64,000 bases of DNA. It comes from Alphaproteobacteria bacterium (GTDB taxonomy: Bacteria; Pseudomonadota; Alphaproteobacteria; SMXS01). The position numbers and the translations under genes are program-made. Within the stretch, counting starts at the first letter, position 1. Every line of letters starts with the position of its first letter. The notes under the pieces are model-generated. The model made no database searches and was not told where the DNA came from. It saw nothing but the letters and a program-made list of their open reading frames with translations. The stretch spans positions 1 through 64,000 of the forward strand of contig JANQQJ010000039.1 of the NCBI GenBank assembly GCA_028284945.1, in the 5' to 3' direction. Shown one piece after another: positions 25,536 to 34,094 of this stretch.

Positions 25536-27483
25536 TCGGCGCCGTCGCCTGATCCAGCCAGGCCCGTGTGTCGTCATCCAGGGCAGGTCCAACCTCATTC
25601 CTGACGCGCGCGTGATAGGCGTTGAACCAATCCAGTTCATCTGCCGTCATGAGCGACGAATCCACCAGCCGCCGGTCAATCGGCGCAAGGGTTAATGTTT
25701 CGAACCCGAAAAAGCGGGATTCGTCCTCGCCCGACTCCCCCTCAACAACAGCGACCAGATTTTCGATGCGGATACCGTAGGCGTCTTCCTTGTAGTACCC
25801 CGGCTCGTTCGACACGATCATCCCTGCTTCAAGCGCCACATTGGACGGCCGCGGCGAGATATTATGCGGGCCTTCATGGACACCGAGATAGCTACCGACC
25901 CCATGGCCGGTGCCATGCTTGAAGTCGAGCCCCGCTTGCCAAAGCGCATGCCGCGCAAGGATGTCGAGCTGGCTGCCCGTCGTACCTTCCGGGAACCGCG
26001 CCTGCGCTAGCGCAATATGGCCTTTCAGTACACGGGTAAACCGGTCGCGCTGTTCTGCGCTGGGGTCACCGACAACAATCGTGCGGGTCACATCCGTCGT
26101 GCCGTCGAGATACTGGGCACCGGAATCGACCAGATAGAGCTCGCCTGAACCCAACTTGCGGTTCGTTGCTTCATTGACGCGGTAATGAACAATCGCGCCG
26201 TTCGGTCCGGCGCCGGAAATAGTATCGAAGCTGAGATCCCGGAATCGTTCGTTTTCTCGGCGAAACTCCTGCAGGCGCGCCACAGCGCCCAGCTCGTCAA
26301 CCTTCCCGCCGGGGGCTTCCCTATCAAGCCAGGCCAGAAAACGGGTCAGCGCAACGCCATCCCGGTGATGCGCCTGCCGCGTGCCATCCAGTTCGGTCTC
26401 GTTCTTGAGCGCCTTGGGCAACTGGCAGGGATCCGTGCCAGCAACAACGGTAGCGCCCGCATCCTTCAACTGATCAACAATCCAGACTGGTGTTGCAGGC
26501 CCCGCAAGAACACTTTTTTCATCAGCGCCCAACAAACTCAGCGACGCCGCCAGCGCATCCTCCGGCACAATCCGAACCTGATTGCCGAGATGGGCGCGCA
26601 GGTCTGCGTCGACCTTACGCTCATCAACAAACAGATCGACAGACGCGTCTTCGTTCAGAATTGCATAGGCTAGTGCGAGCGGGCTGCGCGAGACATCAGC
26701 GCCGCGAATATTCAGCAGCCACGCAATGGAGTCCGTCGCCGCGAGCGCCAGGGCCTGTGCCCCGGCGTCTTTGATGGCGTCTGCGATCTCGCTCCGCTTC
26801 TCTGACGATGGCTTGCCCGAAAACTCAATTGGGTGAGGCACGATCCGGGCCAGCGGACGGGGCGGCTGGTCATGCCAGACAGCGTCGACGGGGTTATTGT
26901 CGACAGCGACCAATTCAGCCCCGGCTGACACACAGGTCTTCTGAAGTGCATCGCGGCCACCTGCCGTGTGCAGCCACGCATCATAACCAATACGGTCACC
27001 TCGTCCGGCGTGCTCGCGCAACCAGGCATCGACCTCCAGGTGACCCCTAGTTTCAAAAACGTCTGTATCGACTTGGTCGCGGGCCTGGATCGTATAGCGG
27101 CCATCTGTAAACAGCGCTGCCTTGTCTTTCAGCACAATGATTGTGCCGGCGGAACCCAAAAAGCCACTCAGCCAGGCCAGTCGTTTGGCATACCAGGGGA
27201 CATATTCGTTCTGATACTCGTCGGCCATCGGCACGATGAACCCATCAAGGCCCCGGCTAACCAACTCAGCTCGTAATAAAGCAATCCGCTCAGCGCCATT
27301 TTCAGTCTCGACATCAGCCTCAAAGCCATCGACCAACGCACTAACCTGCGCCGCAGCGTCGGCATCGCCGATCAGTGCGGCATCGACGCCATCAACCAAG
27401 CTAACCGGCGCCGCAGCGACGGCCCGAAGTCTTTGACCGACCTCTGCGGCTGGAATCTCGTCATCGGGAAGCGGGTTGCTCAT
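25525..27483 (-). CDS. M24-family aminopeptidase P (Xaa-Pro aminopeptidase)
   Basis: 652 residues. The creatinase/prolidase N-domains are followed by a catalytic pita-bread domain with metal-ligand motifs YLVDSGAQYLDGTTDVTRT (Asp), HGTGHGVG (His), SNEPGYY (Glu) and FFGFETLTLAPID (Glu). This is the eukaryote-like long form of aminopeptidase P, which removes N-terminal residues before proline. An unusual N-terminal extension of about 60 residues (Ala-rich) precedes the first domain. It lies 19 bases downstream of bioA in the same operon. Confidence 0.92.
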   Translation of the reverse strand: MSNPLPDDEIPAAEVGQRLRAVAAAPVSLVDGVDAALIGDADAAAQVSALVDGFEADVETENGAERIALLRAELVSRGLDGFIVPMADEYQNEYVPWYAKRLAWLSGFLGSAGTIIVLKDKAALFTDGRYTIQARDQVDTDVFETRGHLEVDAWLREHAGRGDRIGYDAWLHTAGGRDALQKTCVSAGAELVAVDNNPVDAVWHDQPPRPLARIVPHPIEFSGKPSSEKRSEIADAIKDAGAQALALAATDSIAWLLNIRGADVSRSPLALAYAILNEDASVDLFVDERKVDADLRAHLGNQVRIVPEDALAASLSLLGADEKSVLAGPATPVWIVDQLKDAGATVVAGTDPCQLPKALKNETELDGTRQAHHRDGVALTRFLAWLDREAPGGKVDELGAVARLQEFRRENERFRDLSFDTISGAGPNGAIVHYRVNEATNRKLGSGELYLVDSGAQYLDGTTDVTRTIVVGDPSAEQRDRFTRVLKGHIALAQARFPEGTTGSQLDILARHALWQAGLDFKHGTGHGVGSYLGVHEGPHNISPRPSNVALEAGMIVSNEPGYYKEDAYGIRIENLVAVVEGESGEDESRFFGFETLTLAPIDRRLVDSSLMTADELDWFNAYHARVRNEVGPALDDDTRAWLDQATAPINS

Positions 27484-27502
27484 AATTTCTATATTGGACC
27501 TT

Positions 27503-28831
27503 TCAACGCACCGGCAACGCTGTTTCGCTTGTGTGACCGCCCACCATATCCGACAGAACGGTTACCAGCGCATCCGTCAACTTTGCCAAATCTTCATCGC
27601 CAATCACAAAGGGCGGTGTCAGATAAACAACATTACCGATGGGCCGCAGAAAGACCCCGTTATCGACAAAGGCGCGCTTTAGCGCATCGGCGTCACCGAT
27701 ACTATCGAGTTCAATCGCAGCAATCGCCCCTTTGATCCTGACATCAACAACACCGGACATGTCCGCACAGGGACGGAGTTTTTCTGTCAGGTGTTGTTCG
27801 ATCTGCGCAACTCTGTCCTTCCACTCACCCTGCTCAAACAGATCAAGCGACGCGTTGGCCGCGGCACAAGATAGGGGATTGGCCATAAAGGTCGGCCCGT
27901 GCATCAGAGCCGCACTGGGATCGTCGCTTAAGAAGGCTTCAAAGACATGCTCCCGCGCGATTGCCGCTGACAGCGGCATCGTCCCGCCCGTGAGCGCTTT
28001 ACCGATACAGAGAATATCAGGAACTACGTCAGCTTCTTCACAGGCAAATAGTGAACCAGTGCGGCCAAAACCGGTGAAAATTTCATCGAAAATCAGCAAC
28101 ACACCATTGTCATCGCAAATGTTCCGCAGGCCCTGGAGCAGGGTGGCGTCATGCATCTGCATACCGGCTGCGCCCTGAACCAAGGGTTCGATGATAACTG
28201 CGGCAATCTCTTCGTGATTATCGTCCAGAAAATCCTTCAAGCCGGTCATGTCCGTCGCGGACCCGGGCAATGGAAAAACATGGTTTTTTGGCATCGAATC
28301 CGCGAACAGCCGGTGCATGCCGTCTTCCGGGTCGCAAACCGACATCGCGCCGAAAGTATCGCCATGATAGCCGCCCAGAAAACTCACAAACCGCTTCCGG
28401 TTCGGCTCACCGCGGTTGATGAAATATTGCAGCGCCATCTTCATCGCGACCTCGACAGCAACCGATCCGCCATCCGCGTAGAAGACCCGATTCAGGTCAC
28501 CAGGCGTCAGCGCCGCCAGCCTTGAGGCCAAGGCGAAAGCGGGCTCGTGTGACAAGCCGCCGAACATCACATGGGGCATTTCGTTGGCCTGTTTCGCGAT
28601 GGCCGCGGTGATATGAGGGTGATTATAGCCGTGGCACGCCGTCCACCAGGAGGCCGTCCCGTCGATCAGCTCGCGCCCGTCCTCAAGGATAATGCGCACG
28701 CCGTCGGTCCGCGCGACCGGCAACGGCGGTGCGGTGGTCTGCATCTGGGTATAGGGCATCCAGACATGATCCTGGCCATCACGCTGCCAGGCAGGTGCAC
28801 TGTTCGGCAGGCGCGGCAGGTCCGCCGTCAT
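27503..28831 (-). CDS. bioA: Adenosylmethionine-8-amino-7-oxononanoate aminotransferase
   Basis: 442 residues. BioA is the PLP enzyme that makes diaminopelargonate (DAPA) from KAPA using SAM. Visible motifs are [47 protein letters not shown] and the PLP Lys in [16 protein letters not shown]. Its ATG overlaps the bioB stop. Its place between bioB and aminopeptidase P defines a minus-strand bioB-bioA operon. Confidence 0.95.
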   Translation of the reverse strand: MTADLPRLPNSAPAWQRDGQDHVWMPYTQMQTTAPPLPVARTDGVRIILEDGRELIDGTASWWTACHGYNHPHITAAIAKQANEMPHVMFGGLSHEPAFALASRLAALTPGDLNRVFYADGGSVAVEVAMKMALQYFINRGEPNRKRFVSFLGGYHGDTFGAMSVCDPEDGMHRLFADSMPKNHVFPLPGSATDMTGLKDFLDDNHEEIAAVIIEPLVQGAAGMQMHDATLLQGLRNICDDNGVLLIFDEIFTGFGRTGSLFACEEADVVPDILCIGKALTGGTMPLSAAIAREHVFEAFLSDDPSAALMHGPTFMANPLSCAAANASLDLFEQGEWKDRVAQIEQHLTEKLRPCADMSGVVDVRIKGAIAAIELDSIGDADALKRAFVDNGVFLRPIGNVVYLTPPFVIGDEDLAKLTDALVTVLSDMVGGHTSETALPVR

Positions 28832-29814
28832 TCTGCCGCGTTGAGCGTAGCCAGGTCCTCAGAGCGCAACGGCTCGATTCCCAACCGCTCGAACATCGCC
28901 ATGTCGCGGTTGTTTTCCGGATTGGGCGTCGTCAGCAGTTTCTCGCCATAGAAGATCGAATTAGCACCCGCCAGGAAGCAGAGCGCTTGAATACCTTCCG
29001 GCATGGTTTCACGTCCTGCGGAAAGGCGCACGAAACTCTCCGGCATCATGATCCGCGCAACGGCAATGGTGCGGACAAATTCGAAACCATCGAGCTTGTC
29101 CATATCGAAGAACGGCGTTCCTTCGACCTGCACAAGCATGTTGATGGGTACGCTTTCCGGATGCTGCGGCAAATTGGCCAGCGTGATCAGCATGCCGGCG
29201 CGGTCCGCACGGGTTTCTCCCATGCCGACAATACCGCCGGAGCAGACATTGATTCCCGCGCCGCGGACATTTTCCAACGTATCGAGACGGTCGTCATAGG
29301 TGCGAGACGTAATCACCTCGCCATAATAGTCCCGCGACGTATCGACATTGTGGTTGTAGTAATCGAGGCCCGCGGCTTTCAGTTTCTGTGCCTGAGGTCC
29401 TGTCAGCATGCCCAGCGTCACGCAGGTCTCCATACCCAGGCCACGCACGCCCTGGATCATCTCAATGACCTGGTCCAGATCCTTGTCCTTCGGGTTGCGC
29501 CAGGCAGCCCCCATGCAATAGCGGGACGCCCCATTGGCCTTGGCCCGCTTGGCGTCTTCCAGAACGGTCTCGACCGGCATCAGCTTTTCAGCCTCGACCC
29601 CGGTCGTGTATTGCGCCGCCTGAGGGCAATATTTGCAGTCTTCCGGGCAGCCGCCTGTCTTGATCGACAAAAGCGTGCTGAGCTGGACCTTGTTGGGATC
29701 GAAGTGCTCTCTGTGCACACTCTGCGCCCTGAAAACCAGGTCGTTGAACGGCAGATTGTAGAGGGCTTCGACCTGGTCGAGGGTCCAATCGTGGCGGATG
29801 GAAGAATCTGTCAT
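28828..29814 (-). CDS. bioB: Biotin synthase
   Basis: 328 residues. BioB is a radical-SAM enzyme that inserts sulfur into dethiobiotin. The [4Fe-4S] cluster cysteines are at 56, 60 and 63 in [12 protein letters not shown]. The ATG at 29814 is preceded by GGAGATGCACGC, which decides the start over an upstream in-frame ATG at 29907. First gene of the bioB-bioA-aminopeptidase P operon, divergent from bioF. Confidence 0.96.
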   Translation of the reverse strand: MTDSSIRHDWTLDQVEALYNLPFNDLVFRAQSVHREHFDPNKVQLSTLLSIKTGGCPEDCKYCPQAAQYTTGVEAEKLMPVETVLEDAKRAKANGASRYCMGAAWRNPKDKDLDQVIEMIQGVRGLGMETCVTLGMLTGPQAQKLKAAGLDYYNHNVDTSRDYYGEVITSRTYDDRLDTLENVRGAGINVCSGGIVGMGETRADRAGMLITLANLPQHPESVPINMLVQVEGTPFFDMDKLDGFEFVRTIAVARIMMPESFVRLSAGRETMPEGIQALCFLAGANSIFYGEKLLTTPNPENNRDMAMFERLGIEPLRSEDLATLNAAE

Positions 29815-29897
29815 GCGTGCATCTCCGAAATCGAGGCTACCCTTCACAGCACGGGATGTTATGTCAAGCCGAAGCGGAGTGTGATAGAGGGTCAGCC

Positions 29898-31052
29898 ATG
29901 TCCTCACTGACCGAATTTGCCACCCGAAAACTGGCCGGATTGGAAGATCGCGGCCTTCGGCGCCGGCTTTACGAGACGGACCGCTTCAGCGACACGCATG
30001 TCCGGCGGGCTGGGCGCGAACTGATTTCCTTCTGTTGCAACGACTATTTGAACCTGTCGCACCACCCGCAGGTTATTGCCGCGGCCAATGCGGCAACCGA
30101 ACGCTATGGCACAGGGTCGGGCGGCTCGCGGCTGATTAGCGGCAACACCCCGCTTCTGGCAGAACTCGAAAACCGGCTGGCCCGCTTCAAAGGAACCGAA
30201 GCGGCCATGGTGTTCGGCAGCGGTTATCTGGCCAATATCGGTATCATCCCCTGCTTGGCCGGACCTGGTGACCTGATCCTGATGGACGAACTCAATCATG
30301 CCTGCATGCATGGCGGCGCGCAGCTGAGCCGGGCAGCGGTGAGACCCTACAATCATGTCGACATGCGGCACCTGGAAGAACTGCTGAAGCAGCTCCGTAC
30401 CGGGCACGAGCACTGCCTGATCATCACCGACGGTGTGTTCAGCATGGATGGGAACATTGCGCCCATCGAACGGCTTACCGCGCTGGCATCGCAATATGAC
30501 GCGTGGCTGATGACAGATGATGCACACGGTCTGGGGGTGCTGGCAGAAGGCCGCGGCTCAGGAATCGTCGGCGGCCACCATGCCGATATTCCACTGCAAA
30601 TGGGGACCTTGTCGAAGGCGATTGGCGCCTATGGCGGCTATTTGTGCGCCAGCAGGCCTGTAATCGACCTGATCCGCAACCGGGCGCGCAGCTTCGTTTA
30701 TTCCACCGGCCTGCCGCCGGCCATGGCGGCTGCGTCAATCAAAGCGCTCGAGCTGATTGAACAGGACAAGGCGCTGTGCGCCCGGCCGGTCGAGAACGCC
30801 AGCCGGTTCTGCACGGCCCTTAATCTGCGCGCGCCGGAAACCCCAATCGTGCCGTTAATCCTGGGCGAAGCGGACAGGGTGATGACGGCATCTGCCGCCC
30901 TCGAGGATCGGGGCTACTTGGTCACAGGCATCCGCCCACCCACCGTGCCGGATGGTACAGCGCGGCTTCGCTTTACGTTCACGGCATCACATACGCATGG
31001 CGAAATCGACGGCCTTGTGAGCACCATTCGCGATCTGGACCTCGCAGCGTGA
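29898..31052 (+). CDS. bioF: 8-amino-7-oxononanoate synthase
   Basis: 384 residues from the ATG at 29898, giving [14 protein letters not shown]. BioF is the PLP-dependent alpha-oxoamine synthase that makes KAPA from pimeloyl-ACP or -CoA and alanine. It shows the [12 protein letters not shown] start region, [25 protein letters not shown] and the PLP Lys in [13 protein letters not shown]. It overlaps bioD by ATGA/GTGA coupling (bioD GTG at 31049). Divergent from bioB with 83 bases between. Confidence 0.95.
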   Translation: MSSLTEFATRKLAGLEDRGLRRRLYETDRFSDTHVRRAGRELISFCCNDYLNLSHHPQVIAAANAATERYGTGSGGSRLISGNTPLLAELENRLARFKGTEAAMVFGSGYLANIGIIPCLAGPGDLILMDELNHACMHGGAQLSRAAVRPYNHVDMRHLEELLKQLRTGHEHCLIITDGVFSMDGNIAPIERLTALASQYDAWLMTDDAHGLGVLAEGRGSGIVGGHHADIPLQMGTLSKAIGAYGGYLCASRPVIDLIRNRARSFVYSTGLPPAMAAASIKALELIEQDKALCARPVENASRFCTALNLRAPETPIVPLILGEADRVMTASAALEDRGYLVTGIRPPTVPDGTARLRFTFTASHTHGEIDGLVSTIRDLDLAA

Positions 31053-31717
31053 GCAGATACTTCGTTACATCGTCAGGCACCGGAATCGGCAAAACGCTGG
31101 TGACCTGCGCGCTGACCTGGCAGCTGCGTCAACAGGGGAAGAGCGTGTTGGCGCTCAAACCGGTGATCAGCGACTTTGCCGAACACCGGATCGAAGCCAC
31201 CGACACCTATGAGATCATTCACGCCATGGGCCACAAGGTCGATGCCGAGTGGGTCACACGCGTTTCACCCTGGCGCTTTATCGCGCCGCTTTCACCAGAC
31301 ATGGCCGCACGGCGCGAAGGCAAAGAAATCAATTTTGATGACTTGATCGACCACTGCGGGGCCGATCATCCCGAGGACGTATTGTTGATCGAGGGGGTCG
31401 GTGGCGCCTTTGTCCCCCTGGACAGGACCCATATGGTTGTCGACTGGATCGATGCACTCGACATGCCGACCATTCTGGTTTGCGGCAGCTATCTGGGTAC
31501 GCTCAGCCACACCATCGCGACCTATGAGTCGCTGATCGGACGCGACATTCCCGTTGCCGGAATCGTCATCTCCGAATCAGTCGAAAGCCCGGTGCCACTG
31601 GAAGAAACCCGCGATACGCTGCAGCGGTTCCTGCCCGGCGTGCGGATGATCATTCTGCCGCGGATCGCGAACTGGAAGTCAGCGCCGGACTTAACCCGTC
31701 TTGTCGCAGACCTCTAA
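31049..31717 (+). CDS. bioD: Dethiobiotin synthetase
   Basis: 222 residues starting with GTG at 31049. BioD forms the ureido ring of dethiobiotin from DAPA, CO2 and ATP. The P-loop is [11 protein letters not shown], and KPVISD and [11 protein letters not shown] follow in order. Coupled to bioF. Its 3' end contains the ccdAB promoter, so the toxin-antitoxin pair begins inside the biotin operon's end. Confidence 0.94.
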   Translation: MSRYFVTSSGTGIGKTLVTCALTWQLRQQGKSVLALKPVISDFAEHRIEATDTYEIIHAMGHKVDAEWVTRVSPWRFIAPLSPDMAARREGKEINFDDLIDHCGADHPEDVLLIEGVGGAFVPLDRTHMVVDWIDALDMPTILVCGSYLGTLSHTIATYESLIGRDIPVAGIVISESVESPVPLEETRDTLQRFLPGVRMIILPRIANWKSAPDLTRLVADL

Positions 31718-31763
31718 CCCAGCTAAAATATGCGCATATCTAATACGCATGGAGTATGCGCAT
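31701..31763 (+). promoter_or_regulatory. ccdAB promoter with ATGCGCAT operator repeats
   Basis: TTGTCG (31701-31706) and TAAAAT (31724-31729) are separated by 17 bases, placing the -35 inside bioD. The palindrome ATATGCGCATAT (31728-31739) overlaps the -10 element. A second perfect ATGCGCAT occurs at 31756-31763 with a partial TACGCAT (31744-31750) between. The second copy ends within the ccdA start codon. This is the layout of an autoregulated toxin-antitoxin operator. Confidence 0.7.
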
Positions 31764-32019
31764 GAATCGTCCCGAGCGAATTTCCAGGGGAAACAGGCGG
31801 CCGGTCAATCTCACCGCCGACAAGTCATTGGTCGAAGAGGCAAAATCGCTGGGTCTGAACCTGTCACAAACCTTCGAAGACGGGCTGCGCCTTGCCGTCA
31901 AACGAGAAAAAGAGCGCATTTGGCTCGAAGAAAACCGCGAGGCAATTGAGTCCTACAACCATTATGCCGACAAACATGGAACAATTGGCAGTCACCTATG
32001 GCGTCGCAATTCGACCTGA
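31762..32019 (+). CDS. ccdA: CcdA-like antitoxin
   Basis: 85 residues from ATG 31762, which is spaced 7 bases from GGAG; an ATG at 31756 is only one base away from it. The N-terminal half is basic and likely a ribbon-helix-helix DNA binder (RPVNLTADKSLVEEAKSLGLNLSQTFEDGL), and the C-terminal half has the CcdA-like KREKERIWLEENREAIESYN segment. CcdA binds CcdB and represses the operon. It overlaps ccdB by 22 bases. Confidence 0.88.
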   Translation: MNRPERISRGNRRPVNLTADKSLVEEAKSLGLNLSQTFEDGLRLAVKREKERIWLEENREAIESYNHYADKHGTIGSHLWRRNST

Positions 32020-32312
32020 TCAGAAATACAACTGGATATCGGGAACGGGCCGTCCCCTGCTTCGTTATCGTTCAAAGCGATCTTATCCATGATATCCAGA
32101 CCAAAGTGGTAATCCCATTACACCGCCCTTCGACCTACACACCGGTTCCTAGGCTAAACCCCGTTTTTGAGATAGATGGCGACAGATTAACACTGATGAC
32201 TCAGGAAATCGTTGGCCTGGAACGAAGCATGATCGGTCCGACCATTGGCAGTATCGACGCCCATCGAGACAACATTATTGCCGCCATCGATTTTCTGATC
32301 AGTGGGTTCTAA
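31998..32312 (+). CDS. ccdB: CcdB-like gyrase toxin
   Basis: 104 residues. The sequence FDLIRNTTGYRERAVPCFVIVQSDL, IPLHRP and the end AIDFLISGF match CcdB, which poisons DNA gyrase in the cytoplasm. It overlaps ccdA by 22 bases, as is usual for this pair. The last residues SGF differ from the F-plasmid WGI end but are seen in chromosomal relatives. A chromosomal ccdAB may act in stabilisation or phage defence; which applies here is unknown. Confidence 0.88.
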   Translation: MASQFDLIRNTTGYRERAVPCFVIVQSDLIHDIQTKVVIPLHRPSTYTPVPRLNPVFEIDGDRLTLMTQEIVGLERSMIGPTIGSIDAHRDNIIAAIDFLISGF

Positions 32313-32878
32313 TGATGCAAACACCTAAAGCGATACCAGCCATCGAACGCGGCACCAAAGCTCTCGGCTTCGACATGGCCATCGACCTGGAGACCGGCAC
32401 GCTGTTGCGGACATTGGCGGCCAGTAAGCCCGGCGGGATCTTTCTCGAACTCGGGACCGGGACGGGCGCGTCAACCGCCTGGCTCGCCGATGGTATGGAT
32501 GAAACCAGCCGCCTTTTGTCGATCGATGTAGACAAAGATGCGAGTGCGGTCGCGCAGGGTGCCCTGACAGGCGATGACCGGATCACCTTCCAGCTCATCG
32601 ACGGCGCAGACTTCCTCACGGCCTATGATGGGCCACCGTTTGATCTGATCTTTGCCGACGCAATGCCCGGCAAGTTCGACGCACTGGATGAAGCGCTTGC
32701 CCTCGTCGCACCCGGCGGCCTCTATGTCGTCGACGACCTGCTTCCGCAACCCAACTGGCCGGAAAACCACCAGCCCAGGGTGGATGCCTTCGTCGAACGG
32801 CTGAAGAACGAGCCCGGGTTCAGGTCAACCTACCTGGAATGGTCGACAGGAATCCTGATTGCCACACGAACAGTCTAG
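32312..32878 (+). CDS. SAM-dependent O-methyltransferase-like protein
   Basis: 188 residues. The SAM-binding motif LELGTGTGASTAWLADG at about residues 39-55 and FDLIFADAMPGKF mark a class I methyltransferase of the O-methyltransferase_3/24 type. The start overlaps the ccdB stop. It is not BioC: it lacks the BioC N-terminal and malonyl-ACP features, and it follows ccdB rather than the bio genes directly. It converges on the DUF2889 gene with a 4-base overlap. The substrate is unknown. Confidence 0.8.
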   Translation: MMQTPKAIPAIERGTKALGFDMAIDLETGTLLRTLAASKPGGIFLELGTGTGASTAWLADGMDETSRLLSIDVDKDASAVAQGALTGDDRITFQLIDGADFLTAYDGPPFDLIFADAMPGKFDALDEALALVAPGGLYVVDDLLPQPNWPENHQPRVDAFVERLKNEPGFRSTYLEWSTGILIATRTV

Positions 32879-33441
32879 TCCCCCTGATACCATTCCGGCA
32901 GAAGCTCCTTGACCACCGGGCTGTCATAGGCCCAGGAGTGGCAACCACCCAGGGCGTGCGGTTTGCGCTTTGGTTTGTTCGGGTCTTGCGGCTTGCCGTC
33001 GTTCATCTGGCGCATATGGGTTGGAATCGCCTGAAACGCGACGGTGGCCATCGGGCCAAACAGCTCAACCACATGCGTACAGCCGTGCTTGCCACCGACC
33101 TGTTCACGCACCCGTTTCATCCAACCAGGGCCAATCTTAAGCCCTCTTATGGCGTCGAAATTGGGCTCTACCTCGTTGCAAATGGAAAACGGAAACGCGT
33201 CCATCTTGACTTCAATATCGACCACGGTGAACGTCTCGTCGACGGTCAGGCGGATATTCATATCATGCACCGGTTCGCCCGCCACAACCCGTCCGCGGGC
33301 CTGACTTTCATAGGAATAGGCTTTTACGTCACGGACGCGGCCTTCAATGTCCCAAAGCCCGTCTTCACGATAGAACGCATTCATTTCGATGTCGCGGGTA
33401 TGCAGCGGCCTGCGGCCTTCCTGCGGCGCCGATAGCGGCAT
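32875..33441 (-). CDS. DUF2889 protein
   Basis: 188 residues from the ATG at 33441, 7 bases after AAGGAG. The DUF2889 fold is shown by GRVRDVKAYSYE, DMNIRLTVDETFTVVDIEV and the C-terminal GCTHVVELFGPMATVAFQ. The family has no firm function; it is often beside genes for aromatic or lipid catabolism. It is divergent from the flavin reductase and overlaps the methyltransferase end. Confidence 0.85.
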   Translation of the reverse strand: MPLSAPQEGRRPLHTRDIEMNAFYREDGLWDIEGRVRDVKAYSYESQARGRVVAGEPVHDMNIRLTVDETFTVVDIEVKMDAFPFSICNEVEPNFDAIRGLKIGPGWMKRVREQVGGKHGCTHVVELFGPMATVAFQAIPTHMRQMNDGKPQDPNKPKRKPHALGGCHSWAYDSPVVKELLPEWYQGD

Positions 33442-33593
33442 GGACACTCTCCTTATGGGGGCTTTTTGACCTGGCGCGCACTATGCGCAAGCTGTCACCA
33501 CCCTGCAAGATGCCGAGGCCGAAACCCTGCTTGCACTAAGACGGTCTTTCTGAGATCAATGGCTTCCTCACCCAACAGACGGCAGGCCCCCTT

Positions 33594-34094
33594 GTGACTG
33601 ACACATCCGAGCTCGATCCTCTTAGCCTGCGCAAGGCGCTGGGCTGTTTTGCCACCGGTGTGACGGTGGTCACGACGCATACAACCGACGGCACGCCGAT
33701 CGGCGTGACGATGAACTCTTTTTCGTCGGTTTCGCTGGATCCACCCTTGGTTTTGTTCAGTCTGGCCCGCACATCCGATCAATTCGATCATTTCGCGGCA
33801 GCGACCAATTTCGCGATCAACATCCTGTGCCAGGCACAAGAAGAACTGTCGAACAATCAGGCAATGAATGACGACAAGACCCTCGCCTCGGACGTCTTCA
33901 GGACGTGGGAGACGGGTGCGCCCATCCTGAACGACAGTATTGCCGCGTTCGACTGCTCGCTCGAAGAGCGTCTCGAAGGAGGGGACCATGTCATTTACTT
34001 ATGCCGCGTCCATCGCGCGGAACGGTTGAGCGAGGCAGAGCCGCTTATCTTCCACCGCAGTGGATACGCTAAGCTGCAACCCGCCGACGGCTGA
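33594..34094 (+). CDS. Flavin reductase family protein (FMN-binding split barrel)
   Basis: 166 residues starting with GTG. The family marker CFATGVTVVTTHTTDGTPIGVTMNSFSSVSLDPPLVLFSL is visible in two halves at residues 17-57, and DHVIYLCRVHRAE is near the C-terminus. Such proteins reduce FMN or FAD with NAD(P)H and supply two-component monooxygenases. Its 3' end overlaps the convergent TRAP permease gene by 26 bases. Partner oxygenase unknown; the Rieske enzymes need a different kind of reductase. Confidence 0.9.
   Translation: MTDTSELDPLSLRKALGCFATGVTVVTTHTTDGTPIGVTMNSFSSVSLDPPLVLFSLARTSDQFDHFAAATNFAINILCQAQEELSNNQAMNDDKTLASDVFRTWETGAPILNDSIAAFDCSLEERLEGGDHVIYLCRVHRAERLSEAEPLIFHRSGYAKLQPADG

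Noticed and set aside
29815-29897. A BioR- or BirA-type operator between bioB and bioF
   Set aside because: No sequence close to the BioR site or to the long BirA palindrome was found by eye in the 83 bases.
28729-29910. A 393-codon plus-strand open frame opposite bioB
   Set aside because: Antisense to biotin synthase, whose motifs and start site are clear. No ribosome site or domain in the opposite frame.
31762-32312. ccdAB as evidence of a plasmid or prophage
   Set aside because: No integrase, replication or phage gene is near, and flanking genes are housekeeping. Chromosomal ccdAB pairs are common.
32312-32878. The methyltransferase downstream of ccdAB as a possible BioC
   Set aside because: It has a SAM motif but resembles O-methyltransferases and has a small size and no BioC-specific sequence; it follows ccdB rather than bioD.
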